Source of the DNA: Parvularcula sp. BBD 1991-13
Lineage (GTDB): Bacteria > Pseudomonadota > Alphaproteobacteria > Caulobacterales > Parvularculaceae
Assembly: GCA_001657385.1 (NCBI GenBank)
Contig: LYSZ01000003.1
Location: forward strand, 547,341-611,340
Direction of reading: 5' to 3'
Length of the DNA: 64,000 nt
Shown here: piece after piece, positions 26,205-35,659 of the stretch
How positions within the stretch are numbered: position 1 is the first letter of the stretch
Layout of the letters: every line of letters starts with the position of its first letter
Notes under the pieces: generated by a model
The model's input: only the letters and a program-made list of their open reading frames with translations
Told to the model about the DNA's origin: nothing
The model's database searches: none
Made by a program: the position numbers and the translations under genes

Positions 26205-27542
26205 TTAGCGCTTGAACCGGGCCGCCGCGGCGAGGATCGCGTCGGCGGCGCGGGCGAGGTCGTCCGCGCCGTTATAAAGGGCGGGCGTGATCCGCACGCA
26301 GGCGCCGCCGGCGACGCCCGCGCGGTGCACGCTGAAGACGTTGAACTCATCCAGCAGGAAGGCGGCGATCGCTTTGTTGTCCTCGACCGAGGCGCGCCCG
26401 GCGATCCGGAACGAGGTGATCCCGGCATGCAGACGCGCATCCTCGGGGGTCAGAATATCGAGCGCTCCGTCCGCCGCCGCCTCGCGGCAGGCCGACGTCC
26501 ACAGCCCGCGCAGATAGCGAAGCCGGGCTTCTTTCGCCGCGGGCCCCACCGCGTCCTGAAAGGCGAAGGCGTCCGGCACGCTCATGAACGCGGCGAAATT
26601 GCTGGTGCCGGTATGGACGCGGCCCTCAATGCGGTCGGCCTCGTGGTCGGCGGCGGAGATGTTGGGATCGATGTCGGCCAGCCGCGCCTCGGCGATATAC
26701 ATGGCGCCGACGCCGACCGGCGCGCCGATCCACTTGTGCAGGTTGAGCCCGACAAAGTCGGCCCCGATCTCGGGCAGCGTGTAGTCGATCTGCCCCCAGG
26801 CGTGGGCGGCGTCGACAACGACGTCGACGCCCCGCGCGCGCGCAAGCGCCGTGATCTCGGCGACGGGCATGACGAGCCCCGTGCGATGGCTGACATGGGT
26901 CAGCAAGAGCAGCCGCGTGTTCGGGTGATCGTCCAGCGCGGCGCCGTAAAACGCAATCAGGCCCACATGGCTCGCCGGCTCGGGGATCGCCAGGTCGACG
27001 ACCTCGCCGCCATGGCGCCGGGCGAGCCCGCGCATGGTCGCCCGGATCGACCCGTAGTCGAGGTCGGCGATCATCACCGCCTCGCCCGGCTTCAGCCGGT
27101 TGTAACCGCCGATGATGTTCTGCAAGGCTTCGGTGGCGCCGCGGGTCAGCGCGACCTCGCCCGGCTTGACGCCAAGGCGCGCGGCGGTCTCCTCGACGAC
27201 GGCGCGGTGCACGGGCGCATAGGCGCGGCGCGCGAAATAGGAATTCTCCCGGTTCACCCGCCGCGTATGCTCCTGATACGCCTCCAGCACCGGCTGCGCC
27301 ATGACGCCCCAGTTGCCGTTTTCCAGATTCGTGATGCGGTCCGTCATCTCGTACCGGGCCGCGACGCGCGCCCAGTAGGCTTCGTCGTCCGGCGCGGCCG
27401 GCCCGCGCGCCGCCTCCGCCGCGCCTGCCCTGGACGTTTCAGCCCAGGACGCTTCAGTCATGGACGCCCCCATGGACGCCGTGGAAAGCGCCGCGCCCGC
27501 GCGCATAAGGCCCCGCCGCGTCAACCCCGTCCGATCCGTCAT
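26205..27542 (-). CDS. Tat-exported class V aminotransferase-fold PLP enzyme
   Basis: 445 residues from the ATG at 27542. The N-terminus TRRGLMRAGAALSTASMG is a twin-arginine signal, so the enzyme acts in the periplasm. The PLP lysine is K270 (LNLHKWIGAPVG), preceded by VVVDAAHAWG with D244. Overall closest in look to isopenicillin-N-epimerase/cysteine-desulfurase-like proteins. Residues about 25-42 are a repeat-encoded linker. It lies between TonB receptors and the fecI/fecR pair, so it may process an amino-acid or peptide ligand taken up by these receptors (inference). Confidence 0.85.
   Translation of the reverse strand: MTDRTGLTRRGLMRAGAALSTASMGASMTEASWAETSRAGAAEAARGPAAPDDEAYWARVAARYEMTDRITNLENGNWGVMAQPVLEAYQEHTRRVNRENSYFARRAYAPVHRAVVEETAARLGVKPGEVALTRGATEALQNIIGGYNRLKPGEAVMIADLDYGSIRATMRGLARRHGGEVVDLAIPEPASHVGLIAFYGAALDDHPNTRLLLLTHVSHRTGLVMPVAEITALARARGVDVVVDAAHAWGQIDYTLPEIGADFVGLNLHKWIGAPVGVGAMYIAEARLADIDPNISAADHEADRIEGRVHTGTSNFAAFMSVPDAFAFQDAVGPAAKEARLRYLRGLWTSACREAAADGALDILTPEDARLHAGITSFRIAGRASVEDNKAIAAFLLDEFNVFSVHRAGVAGGACVRITPALYNGADDLARAADAILAAAARFKR
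27427..27471. repeat. tandem repeat, period 15, three units
   Basis: Units GCCCTGGACGTTTCA, GCCCAGGACGCTTCA and GTCATGGACGCCCCC. Encodes the linker after the Tat signal of the PLP enzyme. Confidence 0.75.
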
Positions 27543-27705
27543 TCCAAGCCGTCCTTTCCGTCGCCGCAGCGACACTACCTCATAAATGCGCGAAAGGGGC
27601 GCCGAAACCCGCGCCCCTTGTCGCCCCTATTCCTCGCCCGCCGATCGGCCCGGCCCCTGCGCCCGGGGGACGAAAGAGCGCCGGACCGATCCTGCGGGAA
27701 GACGG

Positions 27706-30138
27706 CTACAGATCGAAATCGAGACGGATATAGTAATTGCCGCCGTCGGTGTCGTAAGGCGCGTTGCGCGAATAGATAAGGCCGCGGTTCGCCTGGAAGG
27801 TCGCTTCGTCGGGGAAGTTGTCGAACACGTTTTCCGCCCCGGCGCGCACGGTGATGTAATCCGACACGTCATAAGCGACCGCGAGGTCGACGAAGACTTC
27901 GCCGCCGAAGGACTGGAAGATCACGCCGTCGGCGTTGTCGGAGCGGTCCGTCCACGAACCGTAATAGCGAACCCGTCCGAACAGCTCCAGCGGGCCGAGA
28001 CGGTAGGTCGACGCGAAGTTCGCCGAGTGACGCGGCAGGCGGTCTTCAAGGAGCGTGCTCTGGATCTCGTTGTCCGCCAGCTCGCCGCCGGTGACGTCCG
28101 TGTCGTTGAAGTTATAGGCCGCCGTCAGCGACAGATCGCCCGCGCCCAGACCCGTTCCGTAAGTGACGACGGCGTCGACGCCGCGGGTGCGGGTGTCGAA
28201 ATCGTTCTGATAGAAGCTCACGGTGTTGAAGGTGTTCGCGCCGGGAACGCCCGCCGAGGTGAGCGCGTCGCGCTCGGCGTCGGTGAGCGAGAAGCTCGGC
28301 GAGGAGCCGAACCGATCGGTGATGTTGATCTGGTAGAGATCGACTGTCGCCGTCAGGCCGTAATCGCTCTTGTAGGACAGACCGACCGTGTAGTTCTCGG
28401 ACTCTTCCGGCGAGAGCGCGCTGATCGTCGCGTCGGGACGCGCGTTGATGATTTCCGCCACCGGGCCTTCGGGGGAGAAGCGGCCGCTGGTGAACACTTC
28501 GAGCGTCACCGTATCGAGCCCCTGCCCCGTCGATTCGGAGAAGAGCTGTCCCGGCGTCGGCGCGCGAAAGCCGGTGGACGCTGTCGCGCGCAGCGCAAGG
28601 CTCGGCGTGAAGGCGTAGCGTGTGGAGATCTTGCCGTTCCAGGTTTCGCCGAACTGGCTGAAATCCTCATACCGGCCCGCCAGACCGACCGTCCACTGAT
28701 CCGTTACCGGAACTTCCACGTCGATATAGCCGGCGTAGCTTTCCTGTTCGAACTCCCCGGCCTGCTGCGGATTGAAGCCGCGGAAGCCGTTCGACCCGGT
28801 CGGCAGGCCGTCGACGGCGCCCGGCCCGATGGCGAAGGAAGCGTCGTCGCCTTGAGTGATCTCATAGATTTCCTCGCGGCGCTCGACGCCGAAAGCGACA
28901 TTGACCGGCGCGGCCAGCGCATCGACCGCCCAGCGATAGACGAAGTCGGCGTTGACGTTGAACTCGCGCTGTTCAAGCACGCCCGGGTCGAACGAGGTCG
29001 GGCTGTCCGGTCCAAGTGAGGCGTTGATCGTGTTGAAGATGAAATAGTCGATGGTGTTGCGGCCGCGGCTGACGCTGAGGTCCCAGGTGAATACGCCGTC
29101 GGCGATGGCGCCTTTCACGCCGCCGGAGAGCGAGAGATCCTCGTCCTCCTGACCGAATTGCGGGCTGAAGCCGGCCGGGTAGACATCCGCAAGGTCGAAA
29201 TCCGGAAACGCCGAACTGGCGCCGAAAACGCCGGTGCCCGGACGGCGCCAGTTGAAGTCGGAAACACCCTCGCCCTCGCCATAGGTTCCAAAGAAATAGC
29301 CGTCGACGGTCTCGGAAAATCCGATCTCGGAGTTCCAGGCGAACCGGAAGCCGTCGCGCTCCGGCTGGCCCCAGCGCTGCACCGGGTCGTCGACGTCGAG
29401 ATCGGGATTTTCCTCCTGGAACACGATCGCGTCGGGGCGCTGGCGCGTGCGCGATGTGCGCGCTGCGTCGAAATATTCGAACGTGCCGACGAAAAAGCCG
29501 TTCTCGCCGATGTTGAGGCCGCCTTGCACGCCGGCGCGGTAGTTTTCGCCGTCGCCTTCGTAATACTGGCTGAACTGGCCGAAACCGCGAAAACCCGGCT
29601 CGTCGTCGAGGATGATGTTGATGACGCCGGCGATGGCGTCCGAGCCGTATTGCGCCGAGGCGCCGTCGCGCAGCACCTCGATGCGCTTGATGGCGAAGGA
29701 CGGGATCGTCGCGAGGTCCGGCGACTGGGAGCCGTTGCGGCCAAGCAGCGCGGAGCGATGACGGCGCTTGCCGTTGACGAGCACAAGCGTCTGGTCCGGC
29801 GACAGGCCGCGCAGGGTCGCCGGGCGCACGAAAACGAGACCGTCAGCAAGCGGAAGGCGCTGCACTTTGAACGACGGGACGATCTGCGCGATGGTGTCGA
29901 GCAGATCCTCCGACGTCGTGCCGTCGACAAGCTCGCTGTCAACGACATCGATCGGCGCGAGCGAGTCGAAGGCTGTGCGCGCGGTCTGGCGCGTGCCGGT
30001 GACGATGATCGTGTCGGCGGAAAGCGTCGACGCCGCCGCGGCGTCCATGTCTTCCGCGCTTGCGCCCGCCGTCATCATGACGAGACAGGACGCGCTCGCC
30101 AGCCATGCGCCGGCGGACGGGATTGAGTTCTTGGCCAT
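27706..30138 (-). CDS. TonB-dependent receptor
   Basis: 810 residues: signal peptide ending AGASA, TonB-box-like DTIIVTGTR, plug (LVLVNGKRRHRSALLG, IKRIEVLRDGASAQYGSDAIAGVINIIL), long barrel, terminal Leu after DTDGGNYYIRLDFDL. It lacks an STN domain, so it transports without signalling itself. A clear paralogue of the next gene upstream (shared LAPIDVV/I, NGKRRHRSA and DTDGG blocks). The plug suggests the iron-complex/OMR subfamily, but the ligand cannot be deduced. Ribosome-binding site GGGGAATTCCT before the ATG. Confidence 0.92.
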   Translation of the reverse strand: MAKNSIPSAGAWLASASCLVMMTAGASAEDMDAAAASTLSADTIIVTGTRQTARTAFDSLAPIDVVDSELVDGTTSEDLLDTIAQIVPSFKVQRLPLADGLVFVRPATLRGLSPDQTLVLVNGKRRHRSALLGRNGSQSPDLATIPSFAIKRIEVLRDGASAQYGSDAIAGVINIILDDEPGFRGFGQFSQYYEGDGENYRAGVQGGLNIGENGFFVGTFEYFDAARTSRTRQRPDAIVFQEENPDLDVDDPVQRWGQPERDGFRFAWNSEIGFSETVDGYFFGTYGEGEGVSDFNWRRPGTGVFGASSAFPDFDLADVYPAGFSPQFGQEDEDLSLSGGVKGAIADGVFTWDLSVSRGRNTIDYFIFNTINASLGPDSPTSFDPGVLEQREFNVNADFVYRWAVDALAAPVNVAFGVERREEIYEITQGDDASFAIGPGAVDGLPTGSNGFRGFNPQQAGEFEQESYAGYIDVEVPVTDQWTVGLAGRYEDFSQFGETWNGKISTRYAFTPSLALRATASTGFRAPTPGQLFSESTGQGLDTVTLEVFTSGRFSPEGPVAEIINARPDATISALSPEESENYTVGLSYKSDYGLTATVDLYQINITDRFGSSPSFSLTDAERDALTSAGVPGANTFNTVSFYQNDFDTRTRGVDAVVTYGTGLGAGDLSLTAAYNFNDTDVTGGELADNEIQSTLLEDRLPRHSANFASTYRLGPLELFGRVRYYGSWTDRSDNADGVIFQSFGGEVFVDLAVAYDVSDYITVRAGAENVFDNFPDEATFQANRGLIYSRNAPYDTDGGNYYIRLDFDL

Positions 30139-30332
30139 AGGAATTCCCCATTAATCCTTTGATATGCGCGAAGGCGGACGCCGCCCCGGAATCGCCGGGG
30201 CGCGCATCGCCCTGCATGAGGGGGGACGCGGCGGCCCTCGCATTTTGTGCGGGCGCCGGATCATTTTATGAAAGTTTCACAATCGGCACGGCCAGGGCCG
30301 CATGCGCTGAAACCCCGGCCGCGCGGGGAAAA

Positions 30333-33197
30333 CTAAAACGCGGCGTCGATGCGAACATAGAAAAGCCCGCCGTCGGTGTCGTAGGGGCTGTTGCGCGAAT
30401 AGATGAGGCCGCGATTGGCCTGGCGCCGGGCTTCGTCCGGGTAATTGTCGAAGAGGTTTTCAACGCCGGCGCGCAGGGAGATCTCGTCCGTGACCGCGTA
30501 AACGCCGCCGATATCCACATAAGCCTCCGCGCCGAAGGTCTGAAAATCATCCTCCGATTGCCCGCTTTCGTCGCGATAGGCGCCATAATACCGTATGCGG
30601 CCGAAAACCGAGACGCCGCCCCTGTCGTAGCTCGCCGTCGCGGAGGCGCGGCGCCTGACGAAGGGATTGGTTAAAAGCCGCGGACGCGCCGCATCGCCGA
30701 CATTGTCCGCATCCGTCACCCTGGTGTTGTTGTAGTTATAGGCGCCGACCAGCGACAGGCGGCCCGATCCAAGGTCCCGACGATGCGTCGCGACGACATC
30801 GACGCCGCGGGTCCGGGTGTCGAAAACGTTCTGATTGAAATCGACCTCGCGCACGAAGGACGAAACGCTCGCGTCGATCTGGCGCAGGCGCGCCTGCTCC
30901 GCCGGGGTCAGGAACAGATCGCCGGTCCGTCCGAAGCGGTCCCTGACGTCAATCTGGTAACCGTCGACGGTGAGCGTGAGCTGTCGCCCGGCCCTGAATG
31001 CAAGGCCGGCGGAATAATTCGTCGACTTTTCCGGGCGCAGCGGTTCGATATCCACGTCCGGCCGTTCGTTGAGAATGACGGCGACCGGTCCGACGGGCGA
31101 GAACCGCCCTGAACTCGCATTGTCGAGGGTCGCCGCGTCAAGAAACTGCGACGTGCGCTCGCTGAAAACCTGTCCGGCCGTCGGCGCGCGAAAACCGGTC
31201 GAGACCGTGCCGCGCAGCGCCAGGTCCGGCGTGACGTCGTACCGCATGGAGAGCTTGCCATTGACCGTATCGTCGAACAGCGAATAGTTCTCGTAACGCC
31301 CCGCCAGCGCGACTTTCCAGCGGTCCGTGAGCGCATGCTCGATATCCACATAGGCGGAAACGCTATGCTGGGTGAAGCGTCCCGCCTGTTCATCCGTATA
31401 CCCAGGAAACCCGTTGGAGCCGGAGGGAAGCCCGTCCGCCGCGCCCGGCCCCACCGCGAACGACGCCGGATCGCCGGCGCCGATCTCATAGGTTTCGTTG
31501 CGGAACTCAGCCCCGGCGGCGATGTTGGTCGGGCGGCCGGCCGTCCGGCCGAAGGCGCGCGCCAGGTCGAGATTGACCACCTGTTCGCTCTGCTGCAGGA
31601 CGCCGGGCCGAAACGAGGTCGGGCTTTGCGGCCCGAGCGAGGGATTGACCGTGTCGAAGAAGACGTAATCGATCCGGTTGCGGCCGAAGCCGGCGCTCAG
31701 TTCCCAGCGGAAACCGTCGGCGTGGTCGCCGGCGACGCCGGCGAACGCCGAGACGTCCAGTTCTTCCTGGCCGAATTGCGGCGTGAACCCGGTCGGGTAG
31801 ACGTCCCTGAGATCGAAATCGGGAAACGCGCCGCTGGGCGCGTATGCGCTGGTGGTGTCGGGATTGCGCCAGTTGAAGTCGGAGAGCCCGTCGGTCTCGC
31901 CCAGCGTGCCGAAACTGCGCGCGATGATAGTTGCGGACAGGGGAACGTCCGCATTCCACGCAATGCGCCATCCTTCGCGCGCCGGCTGGCCCCAGTTCTG
32001 CACCGGGTCCGGCACGTCGAGATCGGGATTGGCCGCCTGGAACGCGATGGCGTCCGCGCGCTGGCGCGACCGCGAGGTGCGGTCGTTGTCGAAATATTCG
32101 ACGCTGAACACCCCGAACCCGTCCCGCCCGATCGCCGCGCCGGCCTTGAGCCCGCCGCGCCATGACTGTCCGTCGCCCTTGTAATAGGTCGAATACTGAC
32201 CAAATGCGGAAAAGCCCGGCGCGTCGTCGAGGATGACGTTGATGACGCCGGCGATCGCGTCCGAGCCGTATTGCGCGGCGGCGCCGTCGCGCAAGACTTC
32301 GACCCGCTTGACGGCGTTGATCGGGATCTGCGTGATGTCGACCGCCTGGCCGTTCGACGTCTCCAGAAAAGCGCTCCGGTGGCGGCGTTTGCCGTTGACG
32401 AGCACAAGCGTATGGTCGGCGTTGAGCCCGCGCAGGCTGGCCGGACGATTGAAGATATTGCCGTCATTGAGCGGAAACCGAAAGGCGATGAAGCTCGGCA
32501 GGGTCTGGGAAAGGCTGTCGAGCAGTTCGTCCGAAGCGGTGGAGCGCAGCTCCAGGCTGGAAATCACGTCGATCGGCGCCAGCGACTCGAACGACGTGCG
32601 GTCGCGGACCCGCGTGCCGGTGACGATGATCCGGTTGTGCGCCGCCGCCGCGGCGCCGGCGGGCGCAGACGGCCCCGGGGCCAGAGCGGGCGCAACCGGC
32701 GCGAGGGCGAAGGTGCGCCCGTCAACGGCGACAATGCCGAGGGGCGCATCGCCAAGGGCGGCCTCCAGCGCGGCGCGGGCCGACACCGCGCCGCGCACGC
32801 GCGAACTGCCCAGCGCCTCCACATCGCCGCTCGAAAACAGGACATTGACGTCGAAGCGTCGGGAAATCGCCTTGAGGGAAACCGCTAGCGGCCCGGCCGG
32901 CAGGTCGAAGGCCGCGCCGCGCCTCTCCTGGGAGCTGCCGTCCTTGTTATCCTTCGCCCGCTCCGGGGGGCGCCCAGGACCCGAATCCTGAACAGGGTCT
33001 GCGACAGGATCTGGAAGAGGATTAGAAGCGGCGCCATCACGGGAACCGTCAAGGTAGCCGCCACGGGAGCCATCGGGGCGCGTTGCCGCCGCCGCCGTTT
33101 GGACGCATCCGCAGGCCGCCAGCCCAAGCGCTGAGACAGCGAGTACGGCGCCAGTGAGCGCCCGCTGGAATAGTCTGTCGTCCCGCCTTACCGCCAC
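30333..33197 (-). CDS. TonB-dependent receptor with N-terminal STN signalling domain
   Basis: About 954 residues. After a hydrophobic signal (about 12-40) and a repeat-rich linker, residues 97-168 form a secretin/TonB N-terminal (STN) domain (FDLPAGPLAVSLKAISRRFDVNVLFSS), the part that touches FecR. The plug follows from about 190 (RIIVTGTRVRDR, then EVLRDGAAAQYGSDAIAGVINVIL), then the barrel. This is the FecA-like transducer of the cluster. The start is read as GTG at 33197. The signal contains LAAC, a lipobox-like string; it may be chance. Paralogous to the neighbouring receptor. Confidence 0.9.
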   Translation of the reverse strand: MAVRRDDRLFQRALTGAVLAVSALGLAACGCVQTAAAATRPDGSRGGYLDGSRDGAASNPLPDPVADPVQDSGPGRPPERAKDNKDGSSQERRGAAFDLPAGPLAVSLKAISRRFDVNVLFSSGDVEALGSSRVRGAVSARAALEAALGDAPLGIVAVDGRTFALAPVAPALAPGPSAPAGAAAAAHNRIIVTGTRVRDRTSFESLAPIDVISSLELRSTASDELLDSLSQTLPSFIAFRFPLNDGNIFNRPASLRGLNADHTLVLVNGKRRHRSAFLETSNGQAVDITQIPINAVKRVEVLRDGAAAQYGSDAIAGVINVILDDAPGFSAFGQYSTYYKGDGQSWRGGLKAGAAIGRDGFGVFSVEYFDNDRTSRSRQRADAIAFQAANPDLDVPDPVQNWGQPAREGWRIAWNADVPLSATIIARSFGTLGETDGLSDFNWRNPDTTSAYAPSGAFPDFDLRDVYPTGFTPQFGQEELDVSAFAGVAGDHADGFRWELSAGFGRNRIDYVFFDTVNPSLGPQSPTSFRPGVLQQSEQVVNLDLARAFGRTAGRPTNIAAGAEFRNETYEIGAGDPASFAVGPGAADGLPSGSNGFPGYTDEQAGRFTQHSVSAYVDIEHALTDRWKVALAGRYENYSLFDDTVNGKLSMRYDVTPDLALRGTVSTGFRAPTAGQVFSERTSQFLDAATLDNASSGRFSPVGPVAVILNERPDVDIEPLRPEKSTNYSAGLAFRAGRQLTLTVDGYQIDVRDRFGRTGDLFLTPAEQARLRQIDASVSSFVREVDFNQNVFDTRTRGVDVVATHRRDLGSGRLSLVGAYNYNNTRVTDADNVGDAARPRLLTNPFVRRRASATASYDRGGVSVFGRIRYYGAYRDESGQSEDDFQTFGAEAYVDIGGVYAVTDEISLRAGVENLFDNYPDEARRQANRGLIYSRNSPYDTDGGLFYVRIDAAF
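32987..33022. repeat. tandem repeat, period 12, three units
   Basis: Units CCTGAACAGGGT, CTGCGACAGGAT and CTGGAAGAGGAT, encoding LPDP-VADP-VQDS-type repeats in the linker before the STN domain. Confidence 0.7.
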
Positions 33198-33251
33198 CTT
33201 GGCCCCGCCCTTTAGGGTCGCGGCCGTCTTAGCACCCCGATTTTGTCATTT

Positions 33252-33267
33252 TGTAACATTTTTTACA
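33252..33267. promoter_or_regulatory. short inverted repeat in the receptor leader
   Basis: TGTAA (33252-33256) and TTACA (33263-33267) around six bases, in an AT-rich spot 55 bases upstream of the STN receptor start. Possible operator or part of an ECF promoter; weak evidence. Confidence 0.25.
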
Positions 33268-33414
33268 CGCATGGTACGGGCCCGGGCAGCCGGCTCGCGC
33301 GTCGCGACCCAAAGCCTTCCCGGCCGCGAAACGGCGCCTCGCCGGCGACGTCGGGAACGCATGCAAAGACGGGAGCCGTCGCCCCGGAAGGGTGGTTGCG
33401 CGGGACCCGCATCC

Positions 33415-34179
33415 TTAGCGGTTAATGAGACTCAGCGGACTGCATACCGGCGCGACCGTGCAATAGGTGTCCTGAATCGCCTGTAACGGCTTTACATCCT
33501 TGCAGGCGTTGCTTTTCGGCACGGAAGCGCAGGCAAGGTTCGCACTAGCGAGTTGATTTTGCGTCAAGGCGCAAATCTCGTCCTTGGACGCGGACAGCTC
33601 GGGCGGCTCGCAGGCGCAGATCCTAGCCCAGTATCCAACGGCAAGATCGCAGATCGAATAGCCGCTGCGTTGATTTGAAAGGACGACGTTCTCAAAGAAA
33701 GACGATGTAAACCGCCTCGCCTGCAACACGCCCTCGCTGCTCTTTAGAATGTCGCCGCCCTCTCCGTTCTGAAACTTCAGGGCGAGATTGCTCAGCGCCA
33801 GCACGTTGGGCTCGCTCGCGACAAAACAGATGTCCGGACGGGCGCCGCACAGATCGGCGGCAAAGCCCGCGTCAAGGGTTTCCAGCGCCTGCAACGCTTC
33901 TAGCTGCGCGCCGGTTATGGACGTGAACCGCCCGCCGCCTTGCGCGGCGTCGCCGTTGCGGCGCGACAGTTTGAACTGAACGGACGGCGCCAGCCCGGCA
34001 ACGGGCCGGAAAAAGGCCGAAGCGTCCCCTGAGACAGCATCCCCGGAATCAACGCCCCCGGAATCCACATCTCCGGCAACAGGGCCGGAGATGGCGTCCC
34101 CGTCGGCCAGCCCGGAAGGAACGCCGGCGCAGGCCGTTGCGAGAAAAAATATAAAAATCAATAAAGATCTGAATTTCAT
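33415..34179 (-). CDS. orphan cysteine-rich lipoprotein
   Basis: 254 residues, no family recognised. The signal MKFRSLLIFIFFLATAC has lipobox ATAC. A degenerate five-residue repeat (GDVDSGGVDSGDAVSGD) follows, then a globular part with many cysteines (CGARPDIC, CDLAVGYWARICACE, final CTVAPVC), suggesting disulfides in the periplasm. Base composition is more AT-rich than its neighbours, and an AT-rich promoter precedes it. Could be acquired DNA. Ribosome-binding site GGGGTAG before the ATG. Confidence 0.7.
   Translation of the reverse strand: MKFRSLLIFIFFLATACAGVPSGLADGDAISGPVAGDVDSGGVDSGDAVSGDASAFFRPVAGLAPSVQFKLSRRNGDAAQGGGRFTSITGAQLEALQALETLDAGFAADLCGARPDICFVASEPNVLALSNLALKFQNGEGGDILKSSEGVLQARRFTSSFFENVVLSNQRSGYSICDLAVGYWARICACEPPELSASKDEICALTQNQLASANLACASVPKSNACKDVKPLQAIQDTYCTVAPVCSPLSLINR
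34022..34096. repeat. tandem repeat, period 15, five units
   Basis: Units GCGTCCCCTGAGACA, GCATCCCCGGAATCA, ACGCCCCCGGAATCC, ACATCTCCGGCAACA and GGGCCGGAGATGGCG. Encodes the VDSGG/VDSGD-type spacer after the lipobox of the orphan lipoprotein. Confidence 0.8.
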
Positions 34180-34205
34180 CGAAAACTACCCCATTAACAT
34201 AAATA

Positions 34206-34235
34206 AAGATAAGTTAAAAATAAAAATAAAGTCAA
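34206..34235 (-). promoter_or_regulatory. sigma-70-like promoter in an AT-rich island
   Basis: On the minus strand TTGACT (34230-34235) and TATCTT (34206-34211) are 18 bases apart, about 27 bases ahead of the lipoprotein ATG. The surrounding 34140-34250 is almost pure A/T in a very GC-rich window. Confidence 0.55.
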
Positions 34236-34296
34236 TAAAAATATTGCGCCCGCGCTCTCTTCATATGGGCGCGAGATCGCTTGCCGCCGCGGGACT

Positions 34297-35382
34297 TTAC
34301 CGCGCGCAGGCGTCCCGGCGCGGGGCCGCCGCGCGCGCCGCCGCTGAAGCCGAGGCGAGGATCGGCGGCGCATCGCCCCCGGCGCGCGCCGCGATCCAGT
34401 CGGCGATGTCGCGCCATACGACCGGCCCCTGCAGGTCGCGCAAGAGCAGGTGCCAGCCTTCAGGATACAGACGAACATCCACCCTCCCGCACAGGCGTCC
34501 GCTCGCCTTGCGCATGGTCTTGACGGGAATGACCTCGTCTTTCTCCCCGATCAGGAACAGGATGTCGCCCCCGACCGCATCCGCCTCGCCATAGGCCTCG
34601 CCCATCAGCCGGACGACGCCGAGGATGGCGTCGAGGCGCGTTTCCTTGATGACCAAGGGGTCGGCGGCCATCGCCCGCATCACGGCCATATTGTCCGACG
34701 GCTGACGGCCCGCCCGCTCGCCGGTGAGGGTTTTGCCCGGCGCGATCGTCGCGGCGAGGTTGAGCGACAGGCGATAAGGCAGCGGCAAGGCCGCCCCGCC
34801 CCACACCCCCGGCGCGACCAGGATCAGCCCGTCCGCGCCGAGCGGGGCGTCGCCCTGCGCCTTCATCGCCACCGCCGCGCCCATGCTGTGGCCGAGGACG
34901 AAGAGCGGCAGGCCGGGATGGGCGGCGCGCGCCGCGGCGACGGCCGCGCGCAGGTCCGCCGCGAGGGTCTCAGCCCCCGGCCAGCGGCCCGCCCCGGGGG
35001 AGCGGCCGAAGCCGCGCTGGTCGATGGCGTAGGTCGCGATCGCGGCGTTTTCCGCCCACCACGGCGCCGGCAGGGCGAAGGTCTCGCTGTAGTCGTTCAT
35101 GCCGTGCAGGGCGACCAGAACCGCGCGGGGCTCTTCGGCCATCCAGGTCTCCACCGCGAGCCGCGTTCCGTCGAACGAGGTCAGCCCGTCCGCCTCGTAG
35201 CGCGGCGCGGCGCTGGGCGCGGGGACGTCGGGAAAAGAGACGCAGGCCGACAGGACGAGCGGTAAACAAACGAACGAAAGACGGCCGGAAAGCCGGCCCC
35301 GGCAAGACGCAAGAAAGCCCGGGAAGCCCAGAAAGCACAGCAAGGAACGCAGAAGGGAACGTAAAAACGCCGCGTGACGCAT
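34297..35382 (-). CDS. alpha/beta-hydrolase, lysophospholipase/monoglyceride-lipase type lipoprotein
   Basis: About 361 residues. Hydrolase core: oxyanion HGMNDYSETF, nucleophile serine in LGHSMGAAVAMKAQ, acid region GEKDEVIPVKTM, and catalytic His in YPEGWHLLLRD. A lipobox-like LSAC follows a hydrophobic stretch (LSFVCLPLVLSAC), indicating a membrane-anchored enzyme, although the leader before it is long. The ATG at 35382 is preceded by GAGAG; an ATG at 35409 is the alternative. Probable substrate is a lysolipid or monoacylglycerol. Confidence 0.85.
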   Translation of the reverse strand: MRHAAFLRSLLRSLLCFLGFPGFLASCRGRLSGRLSFVCLPLVLSACVSFPDVPAPSAAPRYEADGLTSFDGTRLAVETWMAEEPRAVLVALHGMNDYSETFALPAPWWAENAAIATYAIDQRGFGRSPGAGRWPGAETLAADLRAAVAAARAAHPGLPLFVLGHSMGAAVAMKAQGDAPLGADGLILVAPGVWGGAALPLPYRLSLNLAATIAPGKTLTGERAGRQPSDNMAVMRAMAADPLVIKETRLDAILGVVRLMGEAYGEADAVGGDILFLIGEKDEVIPVKTMRKASGRLCGRVDVRLYPEGWHLLLRDLQGPVVWRDIADWIAARAGGDAPPILASASAAARAAAPRRDACAR

Positions 35383-35659
35383 AAAACTCTCATAACCCCG
35401 ATGCAGCATGGACGGGCGGGCGCAAGGGAAGGTTCAGGCGGCGAGCCCGGAACCCAGACCTCAGGGTCTCCAGGCCTCAGGGTATAAGGGCTGCGCCGCG
35501 CGGCGCAAATTGATCTTGCGGCGATTATCGCCGACACTTGCGCGCCGGCGGGCGCCTTTCACGCGCCTGAACGCCGGCGGTCCCGAAGCTGACCCGAAAG
35601 CCGGCGCAACGCGCCCGATCGAGACAGCCCCGGGGGAATCGCTCGCAAAGGATAGCTCG

